Origin: Paenibacillus sp. ACRRX
GTDB lineage: Bacteria > Bacillota > Bacilli > Paenibacillales > Paenibacillaceae
Direction of reading: 5' to 3'
Length of the DNA: 64,000 nucleotides
Assembly (NCBI RefSeq): GCF_022346885.1
Contig: NZ_JAKRNK010000001.1
Coordinates: forward strand, 1 to 64,000
The number at the start of each line of letters is the position of its first letter. Position 1 is the first letter of the stretch. The notes below the pieces were generated by a model that saw only the letters and a list, made by a program, of their open reading frames with translations, did not search any database and had not been told where the DNA came from. Made by a program: the position numbers and the translations under genes. This document shows positions 8,326-16,734 of the stretch, piece by piece.

Positions 8326-8991
8326 CTAGGATAAATTAAGCTTCGATAACGCCAAAAACGGATTATCCGCCTGGTCATCATCCGCCGCCTGGTCTTGATA
8401 AATTAGCTCGCTCTCATAGCTGGCTTGATCATCTGTCTTATTGAGATGAAATTCAATGCGATCTGCATAATGCATATATATAAGTGCTGTATTATAAGCG
8501 TCATCCAGTGCACGATGATGTGAACCAACAAATGCGATATCAAGCGACTCCAAGGCTGGTTTAAGGCCGATCTGCTGATTGTGACCCCTGCCCATTAAAG
8601 TAGATACCTGCTTTTGCAAGTTCGTGTGATTTAACAGCCAGTACAGCGATATTTCTTTGTGTCGGCATTCCTTAACAAACTGGACCTTATCATCTTCTCC
8701 CCATGAGCACAGGGCATAATTATCAGTATCGATCCAGGCAATAAATTGGTCCAACACGTTTTGCAGCGTCTCAGCCGAATGGACGTCCTGTTGGGTAATC
8801 CCTGTAAATGATACCGTATCTTTAGTTAATTGTGGTGACAAGACCGGACGTACAAACGACTGGAACGTATCGACAATGACGGGCTTATCTTCTTCGATAG
8901 CGACTTTGACGGCTCCAATTTCAATAATTTCAGAAGGTTGTCCCCTTCTTCTTGTCACGGTCATTTCCAGATCATAGATGATAGCTAGCAT
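8326..8991 (-). CDS. kapD: DEDDh 3'-5' exonuclease, KapD-like
   Basis: An exonuclease of the RNase T/DnaQ superfamily. The 221-residue product has Exo I (IIYDLEMTVTRR, Asp and Glu), Exo II around the Asp in CSWGEDDKVQFV, and Exo III HRALDDAYNTALIY, so all acidic residues and the catalytic His are present. KapD in B. subtilis inhibits the KinA pathway into sporulation; that role is inferred only from similarity. The ATG at 8991 is chosen because GAGGG lies eight bases upstream, while the ATG at 9024 has no site. A minus-strand promoter (TTGCTA, 16 bases, TACAAT) is at 9031-9058. Confidence 0.85.
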   Translation of the reverse strand: MLAIIYDLEMTVTRRRGQPSEIIEIGAVKVAIEEDKPVIVDTFQSFVRPVLSPQLTKDTVSFTGITQQDVHSAETLQNVLDQFIAWIDTDNYALCSWGEDDKVQFVKECRHKEISLYWLLNHTNLQKQVSTLMGRGHNQQIGLKPALESLDIAFVGSHHRALDDAYNTALIYMHYADRIEFHLNKTDDQASYESELIYQDQAADDDQADNPFLALSKLNLS

Positions 8992-9030
8992 GCTGATGTC
9001 CCTCGTTTCTCTCTTCACTTTCATTATTAG

Positions 9031-9058
9031 ATTGTATCATATCATGAGTGGTTAGCAA
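9031..9058 (-). promoter_or_regulatory. Promoter of the kapD-like gene
   Basis: On the minus strand, TTGCTA (9053-9058), 16 bases, TACAAT (9031-9036), 40 bases upstream of the chosen start. Confidence 0.6.
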
Positions 9059-9349
9059 TTGGTGATGGTATCCACTAGTAGTTTTGATGAGTGGAAGCCA
9101 GCAAGTGGCTTGTTACAAGTGATTGATGTCCTAAACGAGATCCTTCCATTTATGATACGATAACAAAAATTTAACATAGGCCGAAAACGACTTTACTAGC
9201 TGCATTCACGGTTTTTCTCGCACTTCATAATCATTCAAACGTAAAATTTTGGCTTGTAAACGATTACGATATCGATTAAAATTCGACTTAAAATGGGTAC
9301 ATAGTATGATCTCGGAAGTTCTAATTGTCGAATGAGGAGGTCCAAAGTT
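9059..9349. other. Intergenic region with a weak cre-like site
   Basis: No coding signal. TGTAAACGATTACG at 9255-9268 matches the CcpA cre pattern TGWNANCGNTNWCA at all but the last fixed base, about 80 bases upstream of the next gene. It could be chance in an AT-rich spacer. Confidence 0.3.
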
Positions 9350-9865
9350 GTGGTTCAAATACGTTATCAGAAATCGAATGTAGGGTGGAAGTGGTTATTT
9401 GCTTTTGCTGCCGTATGTGGTTGTGTAGGCTTGGCGTATGCGGCTCTAATGATGGATTTGATGCTGACACGACGGTTTGTGGCGGCAGTCATCGCACTGA
9501 TGGGATTCAGTTTCTTTGGCAAGTTCCTAATCGTAGGGATACGTGCTTTGATCAGTTCGGAACAAGTATTGTTCTCTTATAAGGAAGAAGGACTCCTAGC
9601 AGGTGACAAAGTCGTTTTGTGGGGAGACATTCGACAAGTACGTGTGGAGCATACACGGATTGGTATTTTGTTTCAACCGATTTTCCCTAAGTTTATCTTC
9701 CTTTTAAAAAATGGTCAGCAGGTGGTGTGGAATACACAGTATTTGTTAAGCCATCAAGAGATGAGACGTTGGACGGAGGCCTTGCAGCTTGAGGTAAAGC
9801 AGAACAGAAGTGTTCATAGCAACGATGAAGTGAGGATGCAGGAGCAAACTTCTGCTACAAGTTAA
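9350..9865 (+). CDS. Small membrane protein with PH-like cytosolic domain
   Basis: A hypothetical protein of 171 residues. Two adjacent hydrophobic helices near the N-terminus (WLFAFAAVCGCVGLAYAALM and FVAAVIALMGFSFFGKFLIV) are followed by a soluble beta-rich part, EEGLLAGDKVVLWGDIRQVRV..., which resembles bacterial PH-domain proteins of the YdbS/YcxB kind. No function can be assigned. The GTG at 9350 is chosen because AGGAGG lies nine bases upstream; the upstream in-frame ATG at 9332 overlaps that site and cannot use it. It is followed by a terminator, so it appears monocistronic. Confidence 0.75.
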   Translation: MVQIRYQKSNVGWKWLFAFAAVCGCVGLAYAALMMDLMLTRRFVAAVIALMGFSFFGKFLIVGIRALISSEQVLFSYKEEGLLAGDKVVLWGDIRQVRVEHTRIGILFQPIFPKFIFLLKNGQQVVWNTQYLLSHQEMRRWTEALQLEVKQNRSVHSNDEVRMQEQTSATS

Positions 9866-9923
9866 CTGAAGGACTGGACATTATTATTTAATTTATATAA
9901 ACTATATATTAGTAAGTGTTATA

Positions 9924-9950
9924 AAGCCATGCTTTGTCATGGCTTTTCTT
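9924..9950 (+). terminator. Intrinsic terminator
   Basis: AAGCCATG / CATGGCTT with a six-base loop, followed by TTCTT. Confidence 0.75.
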
Positions 9951-9994
9951 ATTGGGTGCTGGGAGGATTATTTTTCTTTTTTCTGCACAGAGTA

Positions 9995-10041
9995 TTGTAA
10001 TTAGGACGTGTATGCTCTATAATCCTGACTATGCTAGTCGG
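9995..10041 (+). promoter_or_regulatory. Promoter of the amino-acid ABC operon with +1 inverted repeat
   Basis: TTGTAA (9995-10000), 17 bases, TATAAT (10018-10023). Immediately downstream, CCTGACTA / TAGTCGG (10024-10041) forms an inverted repeat across the expected +1, with one bulged base. It could be an operator or a 5' hairpin. Confidence 0.7.
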
Positions 10042-10073
10042 AATTAAAAATGAAAGCTAAGAGGGGATTCATC

Positions 10074-10898
10074 ATGAAAATGACAACTTGGAAACGTACT
10101 ACACTGTTTATCACTATACTATCAGTTATCGCTATCATAGCTGTGGGCTGCAACACGCCAAAGAAGGAAGAGGCAAGCACGAACGCGTTGGAGCGGATCA
10201 AAAGCGAAGGTAAGATCGTAATCGGAATGATGGGAACCTATCCTCCATACAACTTTTTAAATGAGAAAAAAGAGGTTGATGGCTTTGATGCCGATATGGC
10301 TCGTGAGATTGCCAAGCGTATGGGCATACAGGCTGAGATCGTAACAGGTGAATTCTCAGGATTGATTGAAGGTTTGCAGAAAACCAAATTTGATGCGCTT
10401 ATTAGTCAGGTAACGATTACAGATGACCGGAAGAAGACCATCGATTTCTCTGCTCCCTACATTAAAAATGCGGTAAACGTAGTGGTGAAGGCAGATAACA
10501 ATACCATTAAATCTGTTGAAGATTTTAAAGGTAAGAAAATAGGCGTAGGACTTGGCACAAACGATGAAAAATATTTGCGCGAGCAAGTGCTCCCTAAAGT
10601 TGGAGATTTCGAGATTGCAACTTATAATGATGTCATTACATCATTAATGGACTTGAACACAGGACGTATAGATGCAACAATTAACAATGTGTTTGCTTTA
10701 AAGCCGATTGTGGACAAGAACAATTTGAAAATTAAGGCTGTCGGTGAGCCTATTAAAGAAGATGTAGCCGGTGTTGCGATTAAGAAGGGCCAGCCGGAAC
10801 TGCTTGAAGCGATTAACAAAGCATTTGATGAGATGAAGAAGGACGGCACTTACGCTGCTATTCACAAGAAATGGTTTGACGTAGAACCAACTTTGTAA
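10074..10898 (+). CDS. Amino-acid ABC transporter substrate-binding lipoprotein
   Basis: Family 3 solute-binding protein (PF00497) of 274 residues that captures a polar amino acid outside the membrane. It has a lipoprotein signal, LFITILSVIAIIAVGC, then the family pattern: GKIVIGMMGTYPPYNF, EVDGFDADMAREIAKRMG (the conserved GFD-D-A motif), and ISQVTITDDRKKTIDFSAPY. The start at 10074 follows GAGGGGATTCATC; the upstream ATG at 10050 has no site. It heads an operon with a permease and an ATPase. Cystine and arginine transporters look alike at this level, so the substrate is left open. Confidence 0.9.
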   Translation: MKMTTWKRTTLFITILSVIAIIAVGCNTPKKEEASTNALERIKSEGKIVIGMMGTYPPYNFLNEKKEVDGFDADMAREIAKRMGIQAEIVTGEFSGLIEGLQKTKFDALISQVTITDDRKKTIDFSAPYIKNAVNVVVKADNNTIKSVEDFKGKKIGVGLGTNDEKYLREQVLPKVGDFEIATYNDVITSLMDLNTGRIDATINNVFALKPIVDKNNLKIKAVGEPIKEDVAGVAIKKGQPELLEAINKAFDEMKKDGTYAAIHKKWFDVEPTL

Positions 10899-10971
10899 TT
10901 GTAATAACGTATTTAGAAGCGGTATAGGTAAATGGGCATTAAGGGTACCGTAACAACAGGGGGAACAGACG

Positions 10972-11625
10972 GTGTTTAATTTATTGTTTGAGCAAGGAAA
11001 CATTCCATATTTGTTAAAAGGAGCTTATTTAACGCTGCAACTTACGCTTATTGCTTTGTTTGTTGGCTTCTTTATCGGACTGGCTGTTGCTGTTGTTCGC
11101 CTGAAAGGACCTAAGCCGCTTCAAATACTTGCTCAATTTTATGTTTCTATTATTCGAGGAACGCCGATTTTGGTTCAAATTTTTATTGTGTATTATGGTC
11201 TTCCCGATATTGGGGTGTCCTTCAGCCCTTTTATGGCTGCCTGCATTGTACTCAGCATTAATGTCAGCGCGTATTTGTCAGAGACATTTCGTGGTGCGAT
11301 TTTGGCTGTCCCGCGTGGTCAATGGGAGGCGGCAGCTTCGTTAGGCCTGTCGCCGTGGCAGGTGATGCGGCGTGTAGTGCTGCCGCAGGCTGCCCGTATT
11401 GCTATTCCGCCTATGGGGAATACGGCAATCGGTATGCTGAAGGAAACGTCACTTGTATCTGTCGTGACGGCAACGGAGTTGCTGCGTTCAGCGCAGCTGC
11501 TCGTGGCCCAGTACTATGTAGCTTTGCCGTTTTACCTTGCTATCGCAATTATGTATTGGATTATGAGCATTAGCTTTACCGCTATATTAAACCGGGTAGA
11601 GGCCAAGCTTGCAAAAGCCTACTAA
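10972..11625 (+). CDS. Amino-acid ABC transporter permease (HisM/GlnP type)
   Basis: Membrane channel subunit of 217 residues with about five helices. The HEQRO-type permease signature is clear: FYVSIIRGTPILVQIFIVYYG near residue 59, and the EAA loop GQWEAAASLGLSPWQVMRRVVLPQA near 122. It starts with GTG at 10972 after GGGGGAAC. It lies between the binding protein (74 bases upstream) and the ATPase (53 bases downstream), and probably acts as a homodimer because only one permease gene is present (inference). Confidence 0.92.
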   Translation: MFNLLFEQGNIPYLLKGAYLTLQLTLIALFVGFFIGLAVAVVRLKGPKPLQILAQFYVSIIRGTPILVQIFIVYYGLPDIGVSFSPFMAACIVLSINVSAYLSETFRGAILAVPRGQWEAAASLGLSPWQVMRRVVLPQAARIAIPPMGNTAIGMLKETSLVSVVTATELLRSAQLLVAQYYVALPFYLAIAIMYWIMSISFTAILNRVEAKLAKAY

Positions 11626-11677
11626 TTCGTGCGATGGAGCAGTGTCCAGTTGATAGTATGGAGGAGGGTTACATAAT

Positions 11678-12427
11678 ATGATTGAGATCACTGGACTTAA
11701 GAAACGTTATGGTGAGCATGAAGTGCTTGCGGATATTAATGCAAAGATCGATGCAGGTGAGATCGTAGTTCTGATTGGACCGAGTGGATCGGGAAAGAGT
11801 ACGCTGCTGCGCTGCTTGAACGGCTTGGAACAGCCGAATGGCGGGTCCATCCGAGTAGGCACGATTACGTGGGGAGCAGACACGCCCCGGCGTGACATGA
11901 AACAAGTGCTGAAGCAGGTGAGAAGCCATACGGGTATGGTGTTCCAGCAGTTTAATCTCTTTCCTCATATGACAGTGTTGGAGAATGTCATCGAAGCGCC
12001 CAAGACGGTAAAAGGGATGACACATGATGCGGCAGTAGCGATCGCAGAAAGTTTGCTTGCCAAAGTGGGGCTGCTGGAGAAAAGGAACGAGCATCCTGCT
12101 CGTTTGTCTGGCGGACAACAGCAGCGTGTTGCGATTGCCCGTGCCTTGGCGATGCAGCCTGATATTATGCTGTTCGACGAGCCGACATCGGCACTTGACC
12201 CTGAGCTGGTGGGCGAGGTGCTGAAAGTAATGAAGTCGCTCGCTGATGAGGGCATGACTATGATCGTGGTCACGCATGAGATGAAGTTTGCCCGTGAAGT
12301 TGCAAATCATGTTATCTTCATGAGCGACGGGCACATCGTTGAGGAAGGTAAGCCGGAACAATTTTTTACGGCTCCGAAGACAGAACGCGCCCAGCGATTT
12401 TTGCGACAATTGGCTCAAGAAGATTAA
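11678..12427 (+). CDS. Amino-acid ABC transporter ATP-binding protein (GlnQ type)
   Basis: Cytosolic ATPase of 249 residues that powers the importer encoded upstream. Walker [10 protein letters not shown] near 36, Q-loop [18 protein letters not shown], signature [15 protein letters not shown], Walker [15 protein letters not shown], and H-loop VVTHEM are all intact. It has a GGAGG ribosome-binding site and the same orientation as the two upstream genes. A 249-codon open frame on the opposite strand of this gene is a shadow. A terminator follows, ending the operon. Confidence 0.95.
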   Translation: MIEITGLKKRYGEHEVLADINAKIDAGEIVVLIGPSGSGKSTLLRCLNGLEQPNGGSIRVGTITWGADTPRRDMKQVLKQVRSHTGMVFQQFNLFPHMTVLENVIEAPKTVKGMTHDAAVAIAESLLAKVGLLEKRNEHPARLSGGQQQRVAIARALAMQPDIMLFDEPTSALDPELVGEVLKVMKSLADEGMTMIVVTHEMKFAREVANHVIFMSDGHIVEEGKPEQFFTAPKTERAQRFLRQLAQED

Positions 12428-12441
12428 AAAGATAGATTGTT

Positions 12442-12481
12442 AAGTCCTTGTCTGCCTCTTCGTGGTGGACAAGGACTTTTG
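12442..12481 (+). terminator. Terminator of the amino-acid ABC operon
   Basis: AAGTCCTTGTC / GACAAGGACTT (12442-12452 and 12468-12478), then TTT. Confidence 0.85.
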
Positions 12482-12503
12482 TATAAGTATGGATAATCAA
12501 ATG

Positions 12504-12532
12504 TTGACAATGATAATCCCTATCAATAATAT
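12504..12532 (+). promoter_or_regulatory. Promoter with Fur-like box
   Basis: TTGACA (12504-12509), 17 bases, TAATAT (12527-12532). The spacer contains TGATAATcccTATCA (12511-12525), close to the 7-1-7 Fur box TGATAATnATTATCA. Iron repression of the downstream haem-degrading gene would be expected. Confidence 0.65.
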
Positions 12533-12571
12533 GAAGTTATATGGATATGCAGTGATAAAGGACGTGAAGAG

Positions 12572-12910
12572 ATGTTTATTGAGACGAAGACGATTACAGT
12601 CAAAGAAGGAACTTCGGATCTTGTAGTCAAACATTTTACAGGTGAAGGTATCATTGAGAAATCAGAAGGGTTTATCGATCTCAGTGTACTAGTAAAGAAG
12701 GTCAGAAGAGGCGACGAGGAAGTTATCGTAATGATACGCTGGGACTCTGAGGAAAGCTGGAAGAAGTGGGAGACAAGTGAGGCGCATATCGAAGGTCACC
12801 GTCAGAGCCGAGGCAAGCCGAAGCCAGATCACGTCATCAGTTCAACGCATGGGATATATGAAGTGAAGTCTTCCAAAGGACCTTATGTAGAATCCAAAGC
12901 AACCGTATAA
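12572..12910 (+). CDS. hmoA: Haem-degrading monooxygenase, HmoA/IsdG type
   Basis: Small cytosolic enzyme that opens haem to release iron, of the ABM dimeric alpha+beta barrel family. The 112-residue length fits B. subtilis HmoA. Visible landmarks are the N-terminal FIETKTITVKEG strand, VIVMIRWDSEESWKKW, and the AHIEGH motif that carries the candidate haem-ligand His. The promoter upstream has a Fur-like box, consistent with iron-starvation expression. The start ATG follows GGACGTGAAGAG. Members of this superfamily include unrelated quinone monooxygenases, but the Fur box and length favour haem degradation. Confidence 0.82.
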   Translation: MFIETKTITVKEGTSDLVVKHFTGEGIIEKSEGFIDLSVLVKKVRRGDEEVIVMIRWDSEESWKKWETSEAHIEGHRQSRGKPKPDHVISSTHGIYEVKSSKGPYVESKATV

Positions 12911-12916
12911 CATGAT

Positions 12917-12952
12917 AAGCCGACCTATTCAGATCATGGGTCGGCTTTTTTG
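12917..12952 (+). terminator. Intrinsic terminator after hmoA
   Basis: AAGCCGACC / GGTCGGCTT followed by TTTTT. Confidence 0.88.
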
Positions 12953-13044
12953 TGCCTATTTCACTTTTAATGGAAACTTTCATTTAATAGTCATATTCAC
13001 GATGGACGTACATTACTTATTAGTATAGGAACAGTTCTCATTGT

Positions 13045-13058
13045 GGTAAGCGCTAACA
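13045..13058 (+). promoter_or_regulatory. Candidate CcpA cre site
   Basis: GGTAAGCGCTAACA matches TGWNANCGNTNWCA except for the first base and is nearly palindromic around GCGC. It lies 41 bases before the start of the next gene, so CcpA could repress that operon when glucose is present. Confidence 0.45.
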
Positions 13059-13098
13059 ATTGTGGTGATCGAAAGCTTGGGTAGAGGAGAAATAGGGT

Positions 13099-14301
13099 AT
13101 GAGTTACGGTGACAAACGTACATATCGTCAATATGCCAATGCTTTTTCACAGTTGCCAATGCCGTACGCGTATTTGGATTTGGAATATTTAAGGTATAAC
13201 ATCACGGATATACTCAACAGAAGTGGACAGAAACAGGTAAGGATCGCAAGTAAATCTATACGTTCAGTATCCGTATTACGTTATATTCTAGAAAGAGATT
13301 GTCGCTTTAGTGGAGTGATGTGTTACTCTGCACAGGAAGCTGTATGTTTGGCAGAGCGTGGACTCGATGATCTTCTTATCGGTTACCCCGTATGGAATGA
13401 GGAGTCGATTCGAGCAATATGCTGTCTAGTTAAACAGGGGAAGACAATTGTTTTTATGGTTGATGACGTTAAGCATGTTGATCGGATAGCTTATTTTGCT
13501 AGGGAAGAGCAAGTTGTGCTGCCGGTATGTCTAGACATCGATATGTCCACTCAGCTATGTGGTCTGTACTTTGGTGTCAGACGTTCTCCAGTTCGAAGTG
13601 TTGGAGAAGCTGTCACAATGGCGGAGTACATCTTGAGCCAACCTTTCATCCGACTCGAAGGTCTGATGGGTTACGAGGCGCAAATAGCTGGGGTCGGTGA
13701 TCATACTCCTAAACAAGCTTTGAAAAATATGATCATAACTTATTTGAAGCGAAGATCAATTGAAGAAATTGCAAACAAACGATTAGAGCTCGCTTATGAA
13801 TTAAAGAAACGAGATATTCATTTTAGATTTTTTAATGGAGGAGGAACAGGCAGTCTCCATTCCACCTGTAAAGAGGATGTTATTAATGAGGTGACAGTTG
13901 GTTCAGGCTTTTACGGGCCTGCCTTGTTTGATAGTTATAGGGATTTCCAATGTGCTCCGGCAGCAGGATACGCAATTGAAATCGTAAGATTACCGAAGGA
14001 AGGTGTATTTACTTGTCATGGTGGGGGTTACACAGGATCAGGGGCTACCGGGACGGATAAGTTGCCGCAGCCTTATCTTCCGCTTGGCAGTCGGTTGCTA
14101 GCTCAGGAGGGAGCGGGAGAGGTTCAGACCCCGATTATGTACAAAGGAGAAGAACGTCTGCAGCTCGGCGATCCTGTATTTATGCGGCACAGCAAAGCAG
14201 GAGAACTGTGTGAGCGCTTCAAAACCCTTCATTGTTATGAATATGGGCAAATAACAGGCCAGATAAAGACGTATCGGGGAGAAGGGTGGTGTTTCGTGTG
14301 A
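13099..14301 (+). CDS. PLP-dependent alanine racemase-fold protein (amino acid deaminase/aldolase family)
   Basis: A fold-type III PLP enzyme of 400 residues, related to D-threonine aldolase and amino-acid deaminase/aldolases. The PLP-lysine motif is VRIASKSIRS (Lys near residue 53). The barrel continues through LDIDMSTQLCG and RFFNGGGTGSLHST, the glycine-rich phosphate site. A C-terminal beta domain carries the FTCHGGGYTGSGATG segment typical of metal-binding D-threonine aldolase relatives. The stop overlaps the start of the FAD oxidase downstream, so the two are translated together; this gene pair recurs in Actinobacteria and Bacillota. The physiological substrate is not known. The start has GGTAGAGGAG upstream. 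Confidence 0.82.
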   Translation: MSYGDKRTYRQYANAFSQLPMPYAYLDLEYLRYNITDILNRSGQKQVRIASKSIRSVSVLRYILERDCRFSGVMCYSAQEAVCLAERGLDDLLIGYPVWNEESIRAICCLVKQGKTIVFMVDDVKHVDRIAYFAREEQVVLPVCLDIDMSTQLCGLYFGVRRSPVRSVGEAVTMAEYILSQPFIRLEGLMGYEAQIAGVGDHTPKQALKNMIITYLKRRSIEEIANKRLELAYELKKRDIHFRFFNGGGTGSLHSTCKEDVINEVTVGSGFYGPALFDSYRDFQCAPAAGYAIEIVRLPKEGVFTCHGGGYTGSGATGTDKLPQPYLPLGSRLLAQEGAGEVQTPIMYKGEERLQLGDPVFMRHSKAGELCERFKTLHCYEYGQITGQIKTYRGEGWCFV

Positions 14302-15614
14302 AGCGAGCAGGCCCACGGGAGTGGCGGAATTGGTCTGGCCTTGTGCGAAGCAGCTTGAAAGAAGTGTGGTATCCGGAAACAAGAGAAGAGATTGCGCATG
14401 CGTTAAAAGAGGCAGGACGTTCAGGTTCGACCATTCGAATGGTCGGTTCTAGTCACTCCTTCACCCCGCTAGTAGCGACAGATTATGTCCATCTCTCACT
14501 AGATCAGATGCAGGGCATTACGAGTGTAAATTCAGATCGGCTGCTCGTTGATGTTCAGGCAGGGACAAAGCTGAAGAGACTTGGTGATGAGCTGGAACAG
14601 CTTGGATATGCGCAGCAGAATCTAGGTGATATTAATGTACAGTCATTGGCTGGTGCATTCAGCTCAGGTACCCATGGCACAGGAATCGATTTTGGTATTA
14701 TTTCAACACAGATTGAAAGCCTTACTGTAGTTACGGGAAGAGGCGATCTCATTGAATGCAGTGAACGGGACAATGCTGCATGGTTCAAGGCGCTGCAGGT
14801 GTCATTAGGTGCTTTAGGCGTTATCACCGATGTGCGTCTGCAGGTGATTCCAGCAAAACGTATGCATTATCAAAGCTCACGAATGTCGTTAGAGCAATGT
14901 CTGTATTCCTTGCATTCGCTGCGTACGACTAACCGCCATTTCGAATTTTACTGGTTCCCTTATACGGATCAAGTGCAAGTCAAAGTAATGAACACTACAG
15001 AAAGAGAAGTGACGAAGAATGGTGGTTGGAACCAGTTTAATAAGCTGGTAATCGAGAATGGAATCTTTTGGGCGATGTCAGAGATGTGCCGTGTAGTTCC
15101 TCGATTAAGCGCGCCTGTAAGCCGATTATCAGCAGCTTGCGTTCCAGTGGGGGAAGAAGTTGGTGCTGCGCATAAACTGTTCGCCACTCCGAGGCTTGTC
15201 CGTTTTAACGAGATGGAGTACAGCATTCCTGCTGACGCACTGCAACCAGCCTTGGAAGAGATCAGAGACTGCATCTTGCGCAAGAAATATACGGTACATT
15301 TTCCGATAGAATGCAGATACGTTCGTGGAGATGATATCTGGCTGAGCCCTGCTTTTGGCAGGGACTCCGCCTATATTGCTATACACATGTACAAGGGTAT
15401 GCCATTCGGCCCGTATTTTGACGACGTCGAGCGTATACTGTTGCGTTATGAAGGTAGGCCACATTGGGGAAAGCTACATCATTTAAGAGCAAAACAGCTG
15501 AAAAACTTATATCCACGCTGGGATGACTTTTTGCAAGTACGTAGAGAACTAGACCCGCAGGGAATACTGTTGAATCCTTACTTAAAATCTGTATTTGGAG
15601 TAGATAGCCTCTAA
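14298..15614 (+). CDS. FAD-binding oxidase, D-arabinono-1,4-lactone oxidase family
   Basis: A VAO/PCMH-type flavoprotein of about 438 residues that oxidises an aldonolactone or sugar alcohol. The N-terminal FAD domain includes MVGSSHSFTPLVAT (with the His that often binds FAD covalently), DVQAGTKLKRLGDEL, and SLAGAFSSGTHGTG. The C-terminal ALO domain ends in HWGKLHHLRAKQLKNLYP, the conserved HWGK motif. The GTG at 14298 overlaps the upstream stop as GTGA and has AAGGGTGG in front; an in-frame GTG at 14286 is an alternative. Its partner gene suggests a two-step pathway on a hydroxy-acid or sugar-derived substrate (inference). Family assignment is firm. Confidence 0.86.
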   Translation: MKRAGPREWRNWSGLVRSSLKEVWYPETREEIAHALKEAGRSGSTIRMVGSSHSFTPLVATDYVHLSLDQMQGITSVNSDRLLVDVQAGTKLKRLGDELEQLGYAQQNLGDINVQSLAGAFSSGTHGTGIDFGIISTQIESLTVVTGRGDLIECSERDNAAWFKALQVSLGALGVITDVRLQVIPAKRMHYQSSRMSLEQCLYSLHSLRTTNRHFEFYWFPYTDQVQVKVMNTTEREVTKNGGWNQFNKLVIENGIFWAMSEMCRVVPRLSAPVSRLSAACVPVGEEVGAAHKLFATPRLVRFNEMEYSIPADALQPALEEIRDCILRKKYTVHFPIECRYVRGDDIWLSPAFGRDSAYIAIHMYKGMPFGPYFDDVERILLRYEGRPHWGKLHHLRAKQLKNLYPRWDDFLQVRRELDPQGILLNPYLKSVFGVDSL

Positions 15615-15649
15615 ATAGCGAAAAGGGTAAGCGTAAAGTTCACCAAGAG

Positions 15650-15691
15650 GGCCGCTCATGCCCCAATAGGATTAGAGCGGCCTTGTTTTTG
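15650..15691. terminator. Terminator between convergent genes
   Basis: GGCCGCTC / GAGCGGCC (15650-15657 and 15675-15682), then TTGTTTTT on the plus strand. Confidence 0.85.
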
Positions 15692-15708
15692 GCTTCAATT
15701 GAACAATT

Positions 15709-16500
15709 TTAATTGTCATCCTCATCATCGTTGTCCTCATCATCGTCTTCGTCTTCGTCATCCTCATCATCGGAGTAGGAGCCGTCTTCGTCATCCTCGT
15801 CATCGGAATAGGAACCGTCTTCGTCATCCTCATCATCGGAATAGGAGCCGTCTTCGTCATCCTCGTCATCGGAATAGGAGCCGTCTTCGTCATCCTCGTC
15901 ATCAGAATAGGAGCCGTCTTCGTCATCCTCATCATCAGAGTAGGAGCCGTCTTCGTCATCCTCATCATCGGAATAGGAGCTGTCTTCGTCGCCATCCCCG
16001 TCATCGGAATAGGAGCTGTCTTCGTCGCCATCCTCGTCATCAGAGTCAGACTCGTCTTCGTCATCTTCATCCTCGTCATCAGAGTCGGATTCGTCTTCGT
16101 CATCTTCATCCTCGTCATCAGAGTCGGACTCGTCTTCGTCATCTTCATCCTCGTCATCAGAGTCGGACTCGTCTTCGTCATCTTCATCTTCATCATCAGA
16201 GTCGGAATCCGCGTCTTCGTCTTCTTCTTGATCATCCTCATCTTGTTCTTCCAAATCAATTTCATACTTTTGGCCATTCTGGAGTTCAAGTTCTACTTCC
16301 TCGACATCGTCCCAATCGACACCATCGATCCATTCCTGAAGTGATGATCTCTTGTCGGCATTTACGCCGCTGTCAAGCAAGTCATCATAGCTGTATTTGG
16401 AAGTGCTGCCATCCGTATATTCGACTTCAATCTCATCAATATCATCTAATTCATACTTGGACAGCTCAGCTTCGAATTTATCTAAGTTCGCCAATTCCAT
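15709..16500 (-). CDS. Highly acidic Asp/Glu/Ser repeat protein
   Basis: A 263-residue protein of unknown function. Residues 1-82 form a normal-looking domain with two similar beta-rich pieces (IDEIEVEYTDGSTSKYSYDD and VEEVELELQNGQKYEID). From about residue 83 to the end, every residue is D, E, S, Y, G, Q, N or A, with no Lys or Arg. This tail is built of tandem units: four of 13 residues (SDSDDEDEDDEDE), two of 12, then six of 11 (SYSDDEDDEDG) and a partial copy. The start at 16500 is set by GAGGGGAACTG upstream; the longer frame lacks a site. It neighbours spore-coat polysaccharide genes. Ca2+ binding, a phospho-acceptor role or coat assembly are possible, but none is shown. Confidence 0.82.
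   Translation of the reverse strand: MELANLDKFEAELSKYELDDIDEIEVEYTDGSTSKYSYDDLLDSGVNADKRSSLQEWIDGVDWDDVEEVELELQNGQKYEIDLEEQDEDDQEEDEDADSDSDDEDEDDEDESDSDDEDEDDEDESDSDDEDEDDEDESDSDDEDEDDEDESDSDDEDGDEDSSYSDDGDGDEDSSYSDDEDDEDGSYSDDEDDEDGSYSDDEDDEDGSYSDDEDDEDGSYSDDEDDEDGSYSDDEDDEDGSYSDDEDDEDEDDDEDNDDEDDN
15745..16215. repeat. In-frame minisatellite (33/36/39-bp units)
   Basis: Tandem DNA repeats underlying the acidic tail. The units are 33 bp near the 3' end of the gene, then 36 bp, then 39 bp towards the 5' end, all multiples of three, so the reading frame is kept. Synonymous differences between copies show that not all were made recently. Confidence 0.9.
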
Positions 16501-16734
16501 CAGTTCCCCTCTGCTAGAAGATCGAAACTTTGTAAGTTTCATTCTTATAGTATGTTTTTCATAATAATATGATTGGGTTAATGCATGAAGATAAGCGTGG
16601 ATGTTGCAGCTTTTTTGTAAAATTACGTGAAGTACAGAAGTATATTTTCCCTATTGATTCACAATCGCCCTTCCTAATAGTTATCCGAAATCATATTTTA
16701 ATGCATATCGACGAAAGACAAGGAGCGAACTTCT

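Noticed and set aside
11669-12418. 249-codon minus-strand frame
   Set aside because: It lies exactly opposite the amino-acid ABC ATPase, whose motifs are complete.
15699-16517. 272-codon plus-strand frame rich in Arg/His over the acidic repeat gene
   Set aside because: It is a shadow of in-frame repeats of 33, 36 and 39 bp. The minus-strand frame has a proper start site and normal N-terminal domain. A second, 205-codon shadow on the minus strand (15672-16289) is rejected for the same reason.
16692-16700. Sigma-K -10-like CATATTTTA upstream of the ytdA-like gene
   Set aside because: The -10 pattern CATANNNTA fits, but no AC-type -35 lies at the right distance, so the match could be chance in AT-rich DNA.
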